Shown one piece after another: positions 50,462 through 60,269 of a DNA stretch of 64,000 nt (within the stretch, counting starts at the first letter, position 1; each line of letters opens with the position of its first letter). The stretch is taken from contig CANQKF010000004.1 in the NCBI GenBank assembly GCA_947624445.1, positions 1 to 64,000 of the forward strand, in the 5' to 3' direction. The DNA is from an uncultured Clostridia bacterium. Lineage in GTDB: Bacteria > Bacillota > Clostridia > Christensenellales > Borkfalkiaceae. The notes below the pieces were generated by a model that worked only from the letters and a program-made list of their open reading frames with translations, was not told where the DNA came from and did no database searches. A program made the position numbers and the translations under genes.

Positions 50462-50980
50462 TCAGCCGACGATCTCTTCGACGGTCTTTCCGCGAAGCGC
50501 CGCGATCTCCTCGGCGGTCTTGAGCTCTGCGAGCCCCGCGACCGTCGCTTTGATGCAGTTACCGGGGTTCTGCGTGCCGTGCGACTTCGTACGGATATTC
50601 TTGATCCCCGCGGCTTCCATGACGGCACGGACGGGCCCGCCCGCGATGACGCCGGTACCTTCGGCGGCGGGGAGCATGAGCACCGCGCCTTTCCCGAACC
50701 GCCCCAGCACCTCGTGCGGGATCGTCGTATCCACGATGGAGACCTTGATCATGTTCTTCTTGGCGGCCTGCGTCGCTTTCTCGATCGCCTCGGGGACTTC
50801 CTTGGATTTCCCCGTGCCGTAGCCGACGTGCCCCGCCCCGTCGCCGACGACGACAAGCGCCGCAAAGCGCATGTTCTTGCCGCCCTTGACGGTCTTGCTC
50901 ACGCGATTGATCTCGATGAGCTTCTTGATGAGCCCGTCGTTTTCTTCCTGTCTTCTCTGAGGTCTGTTTTCTCTTGCCAT
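50462..50980 (-). CDS. rpsE: 30S ribosomal protein S5
   Basis: A 172-residue S5 with an N-terminal dsRNA-binding-like domain ([20 protein letters not shown] near 43-62) and the ribosomal-S5-like second domain. S5 helps decoding accuracy. Confidence 0.97.
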   Translation of the reverse strand: MARENRPQRRQEENDGLIKKLIEINRVSKTVKGGKNMRFAALVVVGDGAGHVGYGTGKSKEVPEAIEKATQAAKKNMIKVSIVDTTIPHEVLGRFGKGAVLMLPAAEGTGVIAGGPVRAVMEAAGIKNIRTKSHGTQNPGNCIKATVAGLAELKTAEEIAALRGKTVEEIVG

Positions 50981-50993
50981 GATCTATACTCCT

Positions 50994-51362
50994 TCAGAAT
51001 TCCAGCCCGGCTTCGCGTGCGCCGTCCGCAACCGCCTGTACGCGCCCCGTGTAGTTGTAGCCGCCGCGGTCGAACACAACGGTGGCGATCCCCTTCTCCT
51101 TGGCGCGCTCGCCGGCGATCTTGCCGACGATCTTTGCGGCTGCCGTCTTGGTCTTGCCCTCGATCTCGCCCTGCACGCTCTTCTCAAGCGTGGAGCAGGA
51201 CGCGAGCGTCAGACCGTTGACATCGTCGATGAACTGAACGTAGATGTTTTTCGTGCTCTTATAGACGGAGAGACGCGGGCATTCGGGGGTTCCGGAGAGC
51301 GTCTTGCGGACGCGCGCATGGCGGCGCTGTCTCACCGCATTCTTATCGATTCTTGTTATCAT
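50994..51362 (-). CDS. rplR: 50S ribosomal protein L18
   Basis: A 122-residue L18 that binds 5S r[21 protein letters not shown] near 34-51 and the closing [20 protein letters not shown] are typical. Confidence 0.97.
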   Translation of the reverse strand: MITRIDKNAVRQRRHARVRKTLSGTPECPRLSVYKSTKNIYVQFIDDVNGLTLASCSTLEKSVQGEIEGKTKTAAAKIVGKIAGERAKEKGIATVVFDRGGYNYTGRVQAVADGAREAGLEF

Positions 51363-51375
51363 GTTTCACGCTCCT

Positions 51376-51924
51376 TTACTTCTTGCCCTTGCCCGAAGTC
51401 TTGCCTTCCTTGTGCTCGACATGCTCGCCCTTGTAGCGGATGCCGTAGCCGTGGTAGGGCTCGGGGATGCGGATCGCGCGAAGGTCCGCGGCGACCTGGC
51501 CGACAAGCACCTTGTCGATCCCGGAGACCGTGATCTCCGTCGCCGTCGGGCATTCGAGCTTGATGCCCTCGGGGGCGGCGAAATCGACGGGGTGCGAGAA
51601 GCCGACGTTCAGCACCAGCTTGGTGCCCTGCATCTGCCCCTTCCAGCCGACGCCCTTGATCTCGAGGGAGCGCGTAAAGCCCTCCGAAACGCCCTTGACC
51701 ATATCCGCGATGAGCGCACGGTAGAGCCCGTGGCGCGCATTCGTCTCTTTTGCCTCGTCGAGCGCGAGCACGTGCACTTCCGCACCCTCGTGCTTGACGT
51801 CGATATTGCCCTTGATCTCACGCGTGAGCGTGCCCTTGGGCCCTTTGACGGTGACGACGCCACCTGCAAAGTCCACAGTGACGCCTGCGGGAACCGCGAT
51901 CACCTTTTTTCCGATTCTCGACAT
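51376..51924 (-). CDS. rplF: 50S ribosomal protein L6
   Basis: A 182-residue L6 with two related alpha-beta domains; the start MSRIGKKVIAVPAGV and the end PEPYHGYGIRYKGE are diagnostic. It lies between rpsH and rplR. Confidence 0.97.
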   Translation of the reverse strand: MSRIGKKVIAVPAGVTVDFAGGVVTVKGPKGTLTREIKGNIDVKHEGAEVHVLALDEAKETNARHGLYRALIADMVKGVSEGFTRSLEIKGVGWKGQMQGTKLVLNVGFSHPVDFAAPEGIKLECPTATEITVSGIDKVLVGQVAADLRAIRIPEPYHGYGIRYKGEHVEHKEGKTSGKGKK

Positions 51925-51934
51925 AATTCCCTCC

Positions 51935-52327
51935 TTAATAGACGTAGCACAGCACTTCGCCGCCGACGTTTTGCGCCTTCGCTTTCTTATCCGTCATGAT
52001 GCCCTTGTTGGTGGAGACGATGGCAATGCCGTATCCGCCGAGCACCTTCGGCATGTTCTTGGCGCCGCTATACGCGCGCAGACCGGGTTTGGAAGCCCTC
52101 TCGAGCCCGCCGATGACCGACTTGCCGCCCGCATATTTGAGGGTGACGACGATCTTGGGCTGTTTGCCCTCTTCCTCGACGAATTCCACGCCCGAAACAT
52201 ACCCCTCTTCGAGGAGGATGTTCGCGATCGCTTTCTTCATGTTGGAAGCGGGGATCTCGACGGTCTCCTTGCGGACCATGAGCGCGTTTCTGATTCTCGT
52301 GAGCATATCTGCGATAGGATCTGTCAT
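51935..52327 (-). CDS. rpsH: 30S ribosomal protein S8
   Basis: A 130-residue S8, a central-domain 16S rRNA binder. [18 protein letters not shown] opens it. Start after AAGGAGGCAAGAG; the upstream extension belongs to the rpsN region. Confidence 0.97.
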   Translation of the reverse strand: MTDPIADMLTRIRNALMVRKETVEIPASNMKKAIANILLEEGYVSGVEFVEEEGKQPKIVVTLKYAGGKSVIGGLERASKPGLRAYSGAKNMPKVLGGYGIAIVSTNKGIMTDKKAKAQNVGGEVLCYVY

Positions 52328-52338
52328 CTCTTGCCTCC

Positions 52339-52524
52339 TTACCAGCTCGCTTTCTTCATGCCGGGGATCATCCCCTTGTAGGCAAGTTCCCGAAGGCAGA
52401 TACGGCACATGCCGTATTTCCGGAGAACCGCGTGCGGTCTGCCGCAGATCGAGCAGCGCGTATACGCTCTCGTCGAGAACTTCGGCTTCTTCTGCTGTTT
52501 GTTGATCATTGATTTCTTCGCCAT
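52339..52524 (-). CDS. rpsZ: 30S ribosomal protein S14, type Z
   Basis: A 61-residue zinc-binding S14 with C24, C27, C40 and C43. Standard place between rplE and rpsH. Confidence 0.97.
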   Translation of the reverse strand: MAKKSMINKQQKKPKFSTRAYTRCSICGRPHAVLRKYGMCRICLRELAYKGMIPGMKKASW

Positions 52525-52536
52525 GTCCGTCTCTCC

Positions 52537-53133
52537 TTACTTCTTAAAGGGCATTCCGAGCGCCTTCAAAAGCTCGCGCGCCTCTTCGTCCGTCTTTGCC
52601 GTCGTCACGATGACGACGTCCATGCCGCGGATGTTCTCCACCTGATCGTAGGTGATCTCGGGGAAGATCAGCTGCTCCTTGAGCCCGAGCGCGTAGTTGC
52701 CTCTGCCGTCGAACGCCTTATCCGAGACGCCGCGGAAGTCGCGGACGCGGGGAAGCGCGATGGAGACGAGCTTGTCGTAGAAGTCGTACATCCTTCTGCC
52801 GCGGAGCGTCACCTTGAGACCGATGTTCATGCCCTCCCGGAGCTTGAAGTTTGCGACCGACTTCGTTGCCTTTCTGTAAATGGGCTTCTGCCCGGTGATG
52901 AGCATGAGCTCCTTTTCCACCGTCTGCATCGCCTTTTGGTTGTCCTTGATGTCGCCAAGGCCCGTGTTGATGACGATCTTCTCGAGCTTGGGGCACTGCA
53001 TCACGGACGAATAGTTGAATTTCTTCATGAGGTACGGGACGACCTCCGTCTCGTACTGCACTCTCACCCTGCTCGGTCCCACGGGAGCGGCGGGCGCGGG
53101 CGCTTGATTCTTTGCCTGTTTCTTCTCTGCCAT
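52537..53133 (-). CDS. rplE: 50S ribosomal protein L5
   Basis: A 198-residue L5 that contacts 5S rRNA and P-site tRNA. The conserved part starts at [18 protein letters not shown] near residue 24; before it is an extra segment rich in Lys, Gln, Ala and Pro (about 20 residues). The start [10 protein letters not shown] has GGGAGG at the right distance; an ATG two codons earlier lies too close to that site. Confidence 0.95.
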   Translation of the reverse strand: MAEKKQAKNQAPAPAAPVGPSRVRVQYETEVVPYLMKKFNYSSVMQCPKLEKIVINTGLGDIKDNQKAMQTVEKELMLITGQKPIYRKATKSVANFKLREGMNIGLKVTLRGRRMYDFYDKLVSIALPRVRDFRGVSDKAFDGRGNYALGLKEQLIFPEITYDQVENIRGMDVVIVTTAKTDEEARELLKALGMPFKK

Positions 53134-53148
53134 GACCATTCCTCCCGA

Positions 53149-53568
53149 TTATTCCTGAGCTGGCGCTTCCGCCTTCTGGCTGCGCTTTCTCGTGCGCTTC
53201 TTGGGCGCTTCTTCCGCGGGTGCGGCGGGCGCCGCTTTCTTGCTCTTGCCTGCGTATGCCTTGTCGAGCACCGCGCCGCACTTCTTGCAGACGCGGACAT
53301 ACTTCTTGCCGGCGAGCTGGTGCGCGATGCGCGTGGGCTTGCCGCATTTCTCGCAGACGAGCATCACGTTGGAGACGTCGATGGGCGCCTCTTCGCGGAT
53401 GATGCGCGCGGTCTCGTTCGCCTTGCGCGCCTTCCTGTGTTTATACACGAAGTTCACGCCCTCGACGATGACCGTATGGTTCTTGGGGCTCGTTTTGAGC
53501 ACTTTGCCTTTCGCGCCCTTGTATTTGCCCGTGATGACGATCACGTTATCGTTTGTCTTGATTTCCAT
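53149..53568 (-). CDS. rplX: 50S ribosomal protein L24 with zinc ribbon and long tail
   Basis: A 139-residue L24. The KOW motif is in NVIVITGKYKGAKGKVLKT (8-26). Two cysteine pairs (C72, C75 and C94, C97) form a zinc ribbon, wider apart than in most L24. The last 35 residues are an Ala/Lys/Arg/Pro tail (KKAAPAAPAEEAPKKRTRK). L24 starts 50S assembly. The neighbouring rplE has a similar low-complexity end. Confidence 0.94.
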   Translation of the reverse strand: MEIKTNDNVIVITGKYKGAKGKVLKTSPKNHTVIVEGVNFVYKHRKARKANETARIIREEAPIDVSNVMLVCEKCGKPTRIAHQLAGKKYVRVCKKCGAVLDKAYAGKSKKAAPAAPAEEAPKKRTRKRSQKAEAPAQE

Positions 53569-53578
53569 GCCGTCCTCC

Positions 53579-53947
53579 TTACAGTACCTCGGGCGCGAGC
53601 GAGATGATCCTCATGTAATCCTTCTCTCTGAGTTCTCTCGCGATCGGTCCGAAGATACGGGTGCCCTTGGGCTGCTTCTGCGCGTCGATGATGACTGCCG
53701 CATTGTCGTCGAACCGGATGTAGGAGCCGTCTGCGCGGCGGATGCCCTTGGAGGTGCGCACGATGACCGCTTTCACGACGTCGCCCTTCTTCACGGCGCC
53801 GCCGGGGTTTGCCGTCTTGACGCTCGCCACGATGACATCGCCGATGTTGCCGCATCTTCTGAAGCTGCCGCCGAGCACGCGGATGCACATGATCTCCTTC
53901 GCACCCGAATTATCGGCGACCTTGAGCCTTGTTTGAGGTTGAATCAT
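53579..53947 (-). CDS. rplN: 50S ribosomal protein L14
   Basis: A 122-residue L14, starting [20 protein letters not shown]. It lies near the subunit interface and is the RsfS target in silencing. Confidence 0.98.
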   Translation of the reverse strand: MIQPQTRLKVADNSGAKEIMCIRVLGGSFRRCGNIGDVIVASVKTANPGGAVKKGDVVKAVIVRTSKGIRRADGSYIRFDDNAAVIIDAQKQPKGTRIFGPIARELREKDYMRIISLAPEVL

Positions 53948-53965
53948 ATTCTTCTATGCCTCCCC

Positions 53966-54220
53966 TTACTTCGCCTTCTCGATGATCTCGGCGACCCGCC
54001 AGTTCTTATCCTTGGAGAGCTTTCTCGTCTCCGCGATGAGGACTTTGTCGCCTACGCCGCACTCGTTGTTCTCGTCGTGTGCCTTGAACTTCTTCGTGCG
54101 GGTGATCGTCTTTTTGTAGACGGGGTGCTTGCGCTTGTCGGTGACTGCGACGACGACCGTCTTATCCATCTTATCGGAGACTACCACTCCGACTCTCTCT
54201 TTTCTCAAATTTCTTTCCAT
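53966..54220 (-). CDS. rpsQ: 30S ribosomal protein S17
   Basis: An 84-residue OB-fold S17 with [18 protein letters not shown] near 11-28. It lies 11 bp after rpmC. Confidence 0.97.
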   Translation of the reverse strand: MERNLRKERVGVVVSDKMDKTVVVAVTDKRKHPVYKKTITRTKKFKAHDENNECGVGDKVLIAETRKLSKDKNWRVAEIIEKAK

Positions 54221-54231
54221 GTTGCGCCTCC

Positions 54232-54423
54232 TTACTTCGCCTTGCGCGCGCGGATCTCGGTGTTGACTCGCGCGATCTCGCGCTTGCAGGTGCGGATGGA
54301 GAGCGGGTTTTCGAGCTGGCCGCTCGCATGGCGGAAGCGGAGATTGAAGAGCTCGCTCTTGAGATCCTTGAGCTTCTTATCGAGCTCAACGTCGGTCATG
54401 TTGTGGAATTCGTTCTCTTTCAT
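54232..54423 (-). CDS. rpmC: 50S ribosomal protein L29
   Basis: A 63-residue helical hairpin protein near the exit tunnel, with [16 protein letters not shown]. It overlaps the rplP stop by ATGA (54420-54423). Confidence 0.97.
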   Translation of the reverse strand: MKENEFHNMTDVELDKKLKDLKSELFNLRFRHASGQLENPLSIRTCKREIARVNTEIRARKAK

Positions 54424-54863
54424 TTCACTTCACCGCCTTCCGTAGTTTCGGCGGGCTCCTCCGCCTTCACGAACTTGCACTTCACGGGGAGCTTGTGCGC
54501 CGCGAGACGCATGGCCTCGCGCGCCACGTCCTCGGGCACGCCCGCCATCTCGAACAGGACCCTGCCCGGCTTCACGACCGCGACCCAGAACTCGACCGCG
54601 CCCTTGCCCGAACCCATACGGGCTTCGGCGGGGTGACGCGTGATGGGCTTGTGGGGGAAGATGTCGATCCATACCTGCCCGCCGCGCTTGATGAAACGGG
54701 TCATCGCGATACGGGCGGCTTCGATCTGGTTGGACTTGATCCAGCCCGCTTCCTCCGCCACGAGCCCGTATTCGCCGTACGCGACCTTGTTGCCTTTATG
54801 CGCCGCACCTTTCAGGCTTCCGCGGTGCTGCTTTCTGCGCTTGACTCTCTTCGGAATTAACAT
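54420..54863 (-). CDS. rplP: 50S ribosomal protein L16
   Basis: A 147-residue L16, starting [19 protein letters not shown], part of the A-site region. The start overlaps the rpsC stop as TAATG. The upstream open frame is rejected. Confidence 0.97.
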   Translation of the reverse strand: MLIPKRVKRRKQHRGSLKGAAHKGNKVAYGEYGLVAEEAGWIKSNQIEAARIAMTRFIKRGGQVWIDIFPHKPITRHPAEARMGSGKGAVEFWVAVVKPGRVLFEMAGVPEDVAREAMRLAAHKLPVKCKFVKAEEPAETTEGGEVK

Positions 54864-55522
54864 TATCTGCCTCCTTCGGGCTTCTTCGCCGCCTTGAGGA
54901 CATCGCCCTTGTAGATCCAGCACTTCACGCCGATCATGCCGAACGTCGTGTGTGCTTCGGCAAAGCCGTAGTCGATATCGGCGCGGAGCGTCTGCAACGG
55001 GATGGAACCCTCGCTGTAATGCTCGGTGCCCGCGATCTCACGGCCGTCGAGACGGCCCGAGACCTGCATCTTCACGCCCTTCACGCCCGCACGCATCGTC
55101 TTGCCGATCGCCTGCTTCATCGCGCGGCGGAAAGAAGTGCGCTTCTCGAGCTGCGCCGCAACGCTCTCCGCGACGAGCTGCGCGTCCGCCTCCACCTTGC
55201 GGATCTCGGTGACGTTGATGGCGATCTGCTTGCCCTTGGTGAGCTTCGCAAGTTCCTTCTTGATGACCTCGATCTCCGCGCCGGCCTTCCCGATCAGCAC
55301 GCCGGGACGCCCCGTCTGGATGGTGACGACGATCTTGCCCGCCGCCCGCTCGATAAGGATGCGGGAGACCGCGGCGGCATAGTACTTCTTCTTCAAATAG
55401 GTGCGGATGACGTGATCCTCTTTCAGATACGCCGCAAAATCCTTCTTATCGGCATACCACTGGGTATCCCAACCCTTATTGATCCCGACTCTGAGTCCAT
55501 GAGGATTGACTTTCTGTCCCAT
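54863..55522 (-). CDS. rpsC: 30S ribosomal protein S3
   Basis: A 219-residue S3 with the KH domain block [19 protein letters not shown] near 74-92. It lines the mRNA entry. It overlaps rplV by one base (TAATG). Confidence 0.98.
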   Translation of the reverse strand: MGQKVNPHGLRVGINKGWDTQWYADKKDFAAYLKEDHVIRTYLKKKYYAAAVSRILIERAAGKIVVTIQTGRPGVLIGKAGAEIEVIKKELAKLTKGKQIAINVTEIRKVEADAQLVAESVAAQLEKRTSFRRAMKQAIGKTMRAGVKGVKMQVSGRLDGREIAGTEHYSEGSIPLQTLRADIDYGFAEAHTTFGMIGVKCWIYKGDVLKAAKKPEGGR

Positions 55523-55923
55523 TAGATTTCTCCCTCCGCTTTTTTTACGTCAAGGATGACGGTGATGTGGCTCGTTCTCTTGAGGATCGCGTGCCCTCTG
55601 CCCTTGGAGACGGGCTGCATCCGCTTGAGGCTCGTGCCGCCGTCCGCATAGCAGGCCGCGACGTAGAGATCATCCCGCGACATATCCCTGTTGTGCTCCG
55701 CGTTCGCGACCGCGCTCATCAGCACCTTCTTGGTGGGCGCCGCGCCGCCGTTGGGCAGATTCTCGAGGATCGCCTGCGCTTCGGCGACGGACTTGCCGCG
55801 GATGAGGTCGAGCACCGTCCGCACCTTGTAGGGGGAGATCCGGATATACTTTGCGACCGCGCGCGGACGCGTATCTTTGTTCGCATGGATCCGCTCGGTC
55901 TTTTTCTTCATATTACTTGCCAT
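55522..55923 (-). CDS. rplV: 50S ribosomal protein L22
   Basis: A 133-residue L22, whose loop lines the exit tunnel near macrolide sites. [20 protein letters not shown] and [15 protein letters not shown] are typical. The first 20 residues are a basic extension. Confidence 0.97.
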   Translation of the reverse strand: MASNMKKKTERIHANKDTRPRAVAKYIRISPYKVRTVLDLIRGKSVAEAQAILENLPNGGAAPTKKVLMSAVANAEHNRDMSRDDLYVAACYADGGTSLKRMQPVSKGRGHAILKRTSHITVILDVKKAEGEI

Positions 55924-55934
55924 CTTCTCTCTCC

Positions 55935-56213
55935 TTACTTGCCGGGCGTCGTCGACTTCGCCGTGTGGCCTCTGAACGTTCTCGTGGGCGCGAACTCACC
56001 GAGCTTGCAGCCCACCATATCTTCGGTGATATAGACGGGAACGTGCTTCCTTCCGTCGTAGACGGCAATCGTGTGCCCGACCATCTGAGGGAAGATCGTC
56101 GATGCTCTCGACCACGTCTTGAGCACCCGCTTTTCGTTGGACTCGTTCATCGCCTCGATCCTCGCAAGCAGCTTGGCTTCGACGTAGGGTCCCTTCTTGA
56201 TACTTCTCGACAT
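55935..56213 (-). CDS. rpsS: 30S ribosomal protein S19
   Basis: A 92-residue S19, starting [20 protein letters not shown]. It binds with S13 in the 30S head. Confidence 0.98.
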   Translation of the reverse strand: MSRSIKKGPYVEAKLLARIEAMNESNEKRVLKTWSRASTIFPQMVGHTIAVYDGRKHVPVYITEDMVGCKLGEFAPTRTFRGHTAKSTTPGK

Positions 56214-56227
56214 CTGAAATTCCCTCC

Positions 56228-57055
56228 TTAATTGATCCGCTTGAGAATGAACTTGCTCGTCGGATTCTTCTTCTTTCTCGTCTTATAGCCGAGTGCGGGC
56301 TTGCCCCAAGGCGTCTCGGGACCCGCATGCCCGACGGGGCTCTTGCCCTCGCCGCCGCCGTGCGGGTGATCGTTCGGGTTCATGACCGAACCGCGCACCG
56401 TGGGACGGATGCCGAGGTGGCGCGTCTTGCCCGCCTTGCCGATGCGGATGATCTCATGCTCGACGTTGCCGACCTGGCCGATCGTCGCGCGGCAACCGAT
56501 GGGGATGAGGCGCATCTCGCCCGAAGGCATGCGGATCGTCGCATATTTTCCTTCGCGCGCCATGATCTGCGCGGAGATGCCCGCCGCCCTTGCGATCTGG
56601 CCGCCGCGGCCGGGCTTCATCTCGATGTTGTGCACCATCGTGCCGACCGGGATCTCCGAGAGCGGAAGGCAGTTGCCGACCTTGATGTCCGCGCCCGTGC
56701 CGCTCATCACCTTGTCGCCGACGTTGAGGCCGACGGGCGCCAGAATGTAGCGCTTTTCGCCGTCCGCATAGGCGAGCAGGGCGATGTTCGCGCTGCGGTT
56801 GGGGTCGTATTGGATGGACTTGACCGTCGCGACGACGCCGTCTTTATTGCGCTTGAAATCGATGATGCGGTATTTGCGCTTATTGCCGCCGCCGATGTGG
56901 CGGACGGTGATCCTGCCCGCGCTGTTTCTCCCGCCGGACTTTCTCTGGTCCTCAAGGAGCGATCTTTCGGGCTTCGCCCGCGAGATCTCGCCGTATTCGG
57001 GAACCGTCATGAGACGGCGCGCGGCAGATGTGGGTTTGTATCTCTTGACTGCCAT
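56228..57055 (-). CDS. rplB: 50S ribosomal protein L2
   Basis: A 275-residue L2, near the peptidyl transferase centre. It ends with the conserved loop [20 protein letters not shown] near 222-241 containing the critical His. Confidence 0.98.
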   Translation of the reverse strand: MAVKRYKPTSAARRLMTVPEYGEISRAKPERSLLEDQRKSGGRNSAGRITVRHIGGGNKRKYRIIDFKRNKDGVVATVKSIQYDPNRSANIALLAYADGEKRYILAPVGLNVGDKVMSGTGADIKVGNCLPLSEIPVGTMVHNIEMKPGRGGQIARAAGISAQIMAREGKYATIRMPSGEMRLIPIGCRATIGQVGNVEHEIIRIGKAGKTRHLGIRPTVRGSVMNPNDHPHGGGEGKSPVGHAGPETPWGKPALGYKTRKKKNPTSKFILKRIN

Positions 57056-57071
57056 ATTTCTTGCCCTCCGC

Positions 57072-57398
57072 TTAACTCAACGAATCGAAGAATTCGATGG
57101 GCTTCGATTCTTTCTTCAACTGGATGACCGCCTTCTTCGCGGTCGGCGTGTAGCCCTCGTGCCTGCCCATTCTCTTGAGCTTGCCGCGGCGGGTGATCGT
57201 GTTGACGCTCTGGACCTTGACGCCGAACATCTGCTCGACGGCGATCTTGATCTGCGTCTTATTCGCCGTTTTCAGAACGAGGAAGGTGTACTTCTTGCCG
57301 TAGCTCGTGCGGTCGCTCTTTTCCGACTCGTCGGCCTGCAGACCGTCCGTCGCCTTTTCCGTGAGGACGGGTTTCAAAATGATGTCTTCGGGTGCCAT
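57072..57398 (-). CDS. rplW: 50S ribosomal protein L23
   Basis: A 108-residue L23 at the tunnel exit, docking trigger factor and [23 protein letters not shown] opens it. It overlaps rplD by one base (TAATG). Confidence 0.97.
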   Translation of the reverse strand: MAPEDIILKPVLTEKATDGLQADESEKSDRTSYGKKYTFLVLKTANKTQIKIAVEQMFGVKVQSVNTITRRGKLKRMGRHEGYTPTAKKAVIQLKKESKPIEFFDSLS

Positions 57399-58021
57399 TA
57401 GCAGTAGACCTCCTCGAGTTTCTTGACGGAGCCCTTCGTGAGCACCACAACGGCGTTCGCGACGACCTCGTAGGTGTTGATCTCCGCGACGGAGATCGTC
57501 TTGAGCGTGGGAAGGTTGCGCGCGGCAAGGATGACGTCCTCATTCGCTTCGTCCATGACGACGACGGTGTTCTTCGCGAAGTTGAACGCGCTGCGGAACG
57601 CCTCCATCTCTTTCGTCTTGGGCGCCGAGACCTTGAGCTCGTCCACGACGATGAGCTCGCCGTCCGTCAGCTTCTTGGAGAGCGCCGAGAAGAGCGCGCC
57701 CCGCTTGGCGGCGGTGTTCATCTTCTTCGTGAAATCGCGGCTCTTGGGCGCGAACACGACGCCGCCCTTGATCCACTGCGGCGCGCGGGTCGATCCCTGG
57801 CGCGCACGGCCTGTGCCCTTCTGCCTCCACGGCTTCACGCCGCCTCCGCGCACTTCCGTCCGCGTGAGCGTGGACTTGGTGCCCTGTCTCTGGTTGGAAA
57901 GATAGGTGACGACCGCCTGATGGATGAGGGGCTCGTTGTATTCGACGGCGAAGATCCCATCGGGGAGATCGATCGTCCCCACCTCTTGCTTCTTCATATC
58001 ATAAACTTTGACATTCGCCAT
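57398..58021 (-). CDS. rplD: 50S ribosomal protein L4
   Basis: A 207-residue L4 with the tunnel loop KSTLTRTEVRGGGVKPWRQK and GTGRARQGSTRAPQW near 48-82. In some bacteria it represses the S10 operon. It follows rplC by 12 bp. Confidence 0.98.
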   Translation of the reverse strand: MANVKVYDMKKQEVGTIDLPDGIFAVEYNEPLIHQAVVTYLSNQRQGTKSTLTRTEVRGGGVKPWRQKGTGRARQGSTRAPQWIKGGVVFAPKSRDFTKKMNTAAKRGALFSALSKKLTDGELIVVDELKVSAPKTKEMEAFRSAFNFAKNTVVVMDEANEDVILAARNLPTLKTISVAEINTYEVVANAVVVLTKGSVKKLEEVYC

Positions 58022-58033
58022 AATCTTTGCTCC

Positions 58034-58699
58034 TTATTGCTTCACGCTCGATTTCAACGTGACCACGCTGCCCTTGGGCCCGGGGATCGCGCCCTTGACG
58101 AGGATCGCGTTCCTTGCGACGTCCACGCGGACGACCTCGAGGTTCTGGACGGTGACGTTCTCGACGCCGTATTGCCCGGCGAGGTGCTTGTGCTTGAACA
58201 CGCGCGAGGGATCGCTGATCGAGCCCATGGAGCCGGGCTCCCTGTGGACGGGGCCGACGCCGTGCGTCTCTTTCAGGCGGTGCTGGTTCCATCTCTTGAT
58301 GACGCCCGTGAATCCGTGCCCCTTGCTCACGCCCGAGACGTCGACCCGCTCGCCTGCGGCGAACACGTCTGCCTTGAGCTCGTCGCCGACCTTGTAGCCT
58401 TCGACACCGCGGACCTCTTTGAGGACCTTGCAGGGCTGCACGCCCGCCTTGCGGAACTGGCCGTAGTCGGGGCGGGAGATGCCGTAGTTGAGATACTCGT
58501 GCTTCTCATCCTGCTTCTTGCCCTTGGACGCGATGTAGCCGAAGCCGAGTTTGAGCGCCGCGTAACCGTCGGTCTCCTCCGTCTTGACCTGCACCACGGG
58601 GCAAGGACCCGCTTCGAGCACGGTGACGGGAATGACCCTGCCGTCCTCGGCGAAGATCTGCGTCATGCCGATCTTTTTCGCGATGATTGCTTTACTCAT
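58034..58699 (-). CDS. rplC: 50S ribosomal protein L3
   Basis: A 221-residue L3, with the loop [20 protein letters not shown] reaching toward the peptidyl transferase centre. Start after TAGGAGTGAACTTTATCC. Instead of directly following rpsJ it is separated from it by 984 bp holding repeats and an unknown gene. A short AATACTGCC/GGCGGTATT hairpin (about 58735-58757) stands before its ribosome site. Confidence 0.97.
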   Translation of the reverse strand: MSKAIIAKKIGMTQIFAEDGRVIPVTVLEAGPCPVVQVKTEETDGYAALKLGFGYIASKGKKQDEKHEYLNYGISRPDYGQFRKAGVQPCKVLKEVRGVEGYKVGDELKADVFAAGERVDVSGVSKGHGFTGVIKRWNQHRLKETHGVGPVHREPGSMGSISDPSRVFKHKHLAGQYGVENVTVQNLEVVRVDVARNAILVKGAIPGPKGSVVTLKSSVKQ

Positions 58700-58771
58700 G
58701 GATAAAGTTCACTCCTATAAATTTATTTGCGAATACCGCCCTACGGCAGTATTTCAACAGTGAGGTTGCTT

Positions 58772-58925
58772 GTTCACGAAATTTTTCTTGCCGAAAAATT
58801 TCCGTGAGCGGACTGCTCTTGCGTCTCCATTCGCGCTTCGCCGCACAAACTTGCTCGTTTCATCGGACAATAAGCGTGCGGTGGCTTGGCAAATTGGGCC
58901 GCGCACGGCGGAAGTCAATTCCGCC
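58772..58925 (-). repeat. Structured repeat element, copy 4
   Basis: Read on the minus strand: H1 GGCGGAA/TTCCGCC around TTGAC (58907-58925), CGCGGCCCAATTTGCC, a TTGTCCGATGAAAC block, GTTTGTGCGGCGAAGC, and H3 (58772-58809) CACG, bulged G, AAATTTTTC paired with GAAAAATTT and CGTG. It is co-directional with the ribosomal operon. Confidence 0.75.
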
Positions 58926-58947
58926 TAACGCACATTATTTGGATCAT

Positions 58948-59043
58948 GTTCACGAAATTTTTCTTGCCGAAAAATTTCCGTGAGCGGACTGCTCTTGCGT
59001 TTCCATTCGCGCTCCGCCGCACAAACTTGCGCGTTTCATCGGA
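58948..59043 (-). repeat. Structured repeat element, partial copy 5
   Basis: Only the second half is present: TGTCCGATGAAAC, AAGTTTGTGCGGCGGAGC, and H3 (58948-58985), identical in layout to copy 4. H1 and H2 are missing; the break is at the stop codon of the unknown gene at 59046. Confidence 0.7.
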
Positions 59044-59045
59044 CA

Positions 59046-59573
59046 TCAGGCGCAATGAAGTTCCTTCGGATTCTTAATGACAAGTTTCACCGTCGGGAAG
59101 CAATACGCATCTTCCAGAGCATGCGCTAAAATATAATCGTAGATATCCGTTAAGAACGTCTCCGAGTTGCTCTTCAACTCTTCAAAATCGGATACGCGAT
59201 CGACCGACCCATCATCGGACACAAATAATTCGACGAGCCGAACATCATAACGAAACACGATTTTTAGCATTTCCTTCAAGAAGCCGTATTTTTTCATGAA
59301 CTTTTGCTTCGCACGATCGCTTCCCCAGTCGTATGCCAAATCGGTCGTATTGAGAAACTCGCAGTTTTTGTAGAGAAAGCTATCCGACATCAAGAAGAAA
59401 TTTTTCATCCCGCCATCCCGAATGATCTCTTCGCCATAATCGTAAGAGTTGAAGAAAATCGCAATATCGTTGTCCAATGCAAACTGAATCAGCTCTTTCG
59501 CTAAGCGATTATAATTATCGAATTCACCGATGAGGTTGCTTTCTTTCAGATTTACGATACAAATCGCGCTCAT
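59046..59573 (-). CDS. Unknown protein inside the S10 operon
   Basis: A 175-residue protein I do not recognise. It is soluble, rich in Asp, Glu, Phe, Tyr and Leu, without signal or membrane segment. A FFNSYDYGEE stretch is near 40-49 and a C-terminal helix DIYDYILAHALEDAY near 143-157. Start after AAGGAGATCGCT, a good ribosome site. Its codons are clearly more AT-rich than those of the neighbouring ribosomal genes, suggesting transfer. It lies between rpsJ and rplC, where no gene normally sits, and its stop touches a broken repeat. Immunity-like proteins have this composition, but that is only a guess. Confidence 0.65.
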   Translation of the reverse strand: MSAICIVNLKESNLIGEFDNYNRLAKELIQFALDNDIAIFFNSYDYGEEIIRDGGMKNFFLMSDSFLYKNCEFLNTTDLAYDWGSDRAKQKFMKKYGFLKEMLKIVFRYDVRLVELFVSDDGSVDRVSDFEELKSNSETFLTDIYDYILAHALEDAYCFPTVKLVIKNPKELHCA

Positions 59574-59683
59574 AGCGATCTCCTTGAAATGGCAATGCGA
59601 AGTTGATCGCTGTTTCCCATACGCCGTTTATGATATTTCACACAGAACGCAGGGGAGCTTCTCTCCGGAAGAGATCCGTGGAA

Positions 59684-59983
59684 TTACAGCTTTACTTTGA
59701 TATCTACGCCGGCGGGAAGGTGGATGCTGTCGAGCAGCTTCGCGTTGGGCGAATAGATGTCGATGATGCGCTTGTAGGTGCGCATTTCGAACTGCTCGCG
59801 CGAATCCTTATCTTTATGGGGGCTGCGGAGGATGGTGACGATCTCACGCTCCGTGGGAAGCGGGATGGGCCCGGAGATCTTCGCTCCGCCGCTCTTCATC
59901 GTCTCGACGATCCTGTTCGCCGCTTCGTCGACGAGAACATGGTCGTATGCGGATAATTTGATGCGAATACGCTGGCTTGCCAT
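59684..59983 (-). CDS. rpsJ: 30S ribosomal protein S10
   Basis: A 99-residue S10, starting [20 protein letters not shown] and ending [17 protein letters not shown]10 is also NusE in antitermination. Start after AAAAGGAGTAACAAAATT. It is the first gene of the superoperon, after a 250-nt leader. Confidence 0.97.
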   Translation of the reverse strand: MASQRIRIKLSAYDHVLVDEAANRIVETMKSGGAKISGPIPLPTEREIVTILRSPHKDKDSREQFEMRTYKRIIDIYSPNAKLLDSIHLPAGVDIKVKL

Positions 59984-60234
59984 AATTTTGTTACTCCTTT
60001 TTTTCCGAACTGTTTTGTCCGTGTCAACGCACCCGTGCGTGCCGAGGTCGTTTCCGAAAAAAACACGCGCTTTGCGGTGTTTTCGCAAAAGCCTCGGTCC
60101 GTCGCAGGAATCAAGTCCCACACTTGTCAGCGGAAATTACCTGCCGAGGGGCTTTTCACCTCGATTTTTCAGCAACTTCCCGCCTCAACCCTACACGCAT
60201 TCGGCATGGCACCGAAATGCCGCAATGACACAGC
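59984..60234 (-). promoter_or_regulatory. Long S10-operon leader
   Basis: About 250 nt lie between the predicted start (60234) and rpsJ, with several inverted segments (for example CCGAGG words at about 60040 and 60100) and no gene. Leaders here bind L4 or other proteins in some bacteria. I cannot name a known motif. Confidence 0.4.
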
Positions 60235-60240
60235 CTATTG

Positions 60241-60269
60241 ATTTTACCAAATTGTCAAACGAATGTCAA
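60241..60269 (-). promoter_or_regulatory. S10 superoperon promoter
   Basis: Minus strand TTGACA (60264-60269), 17 bp, TAAAAT (60241-60246). Confidence 0.8.
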
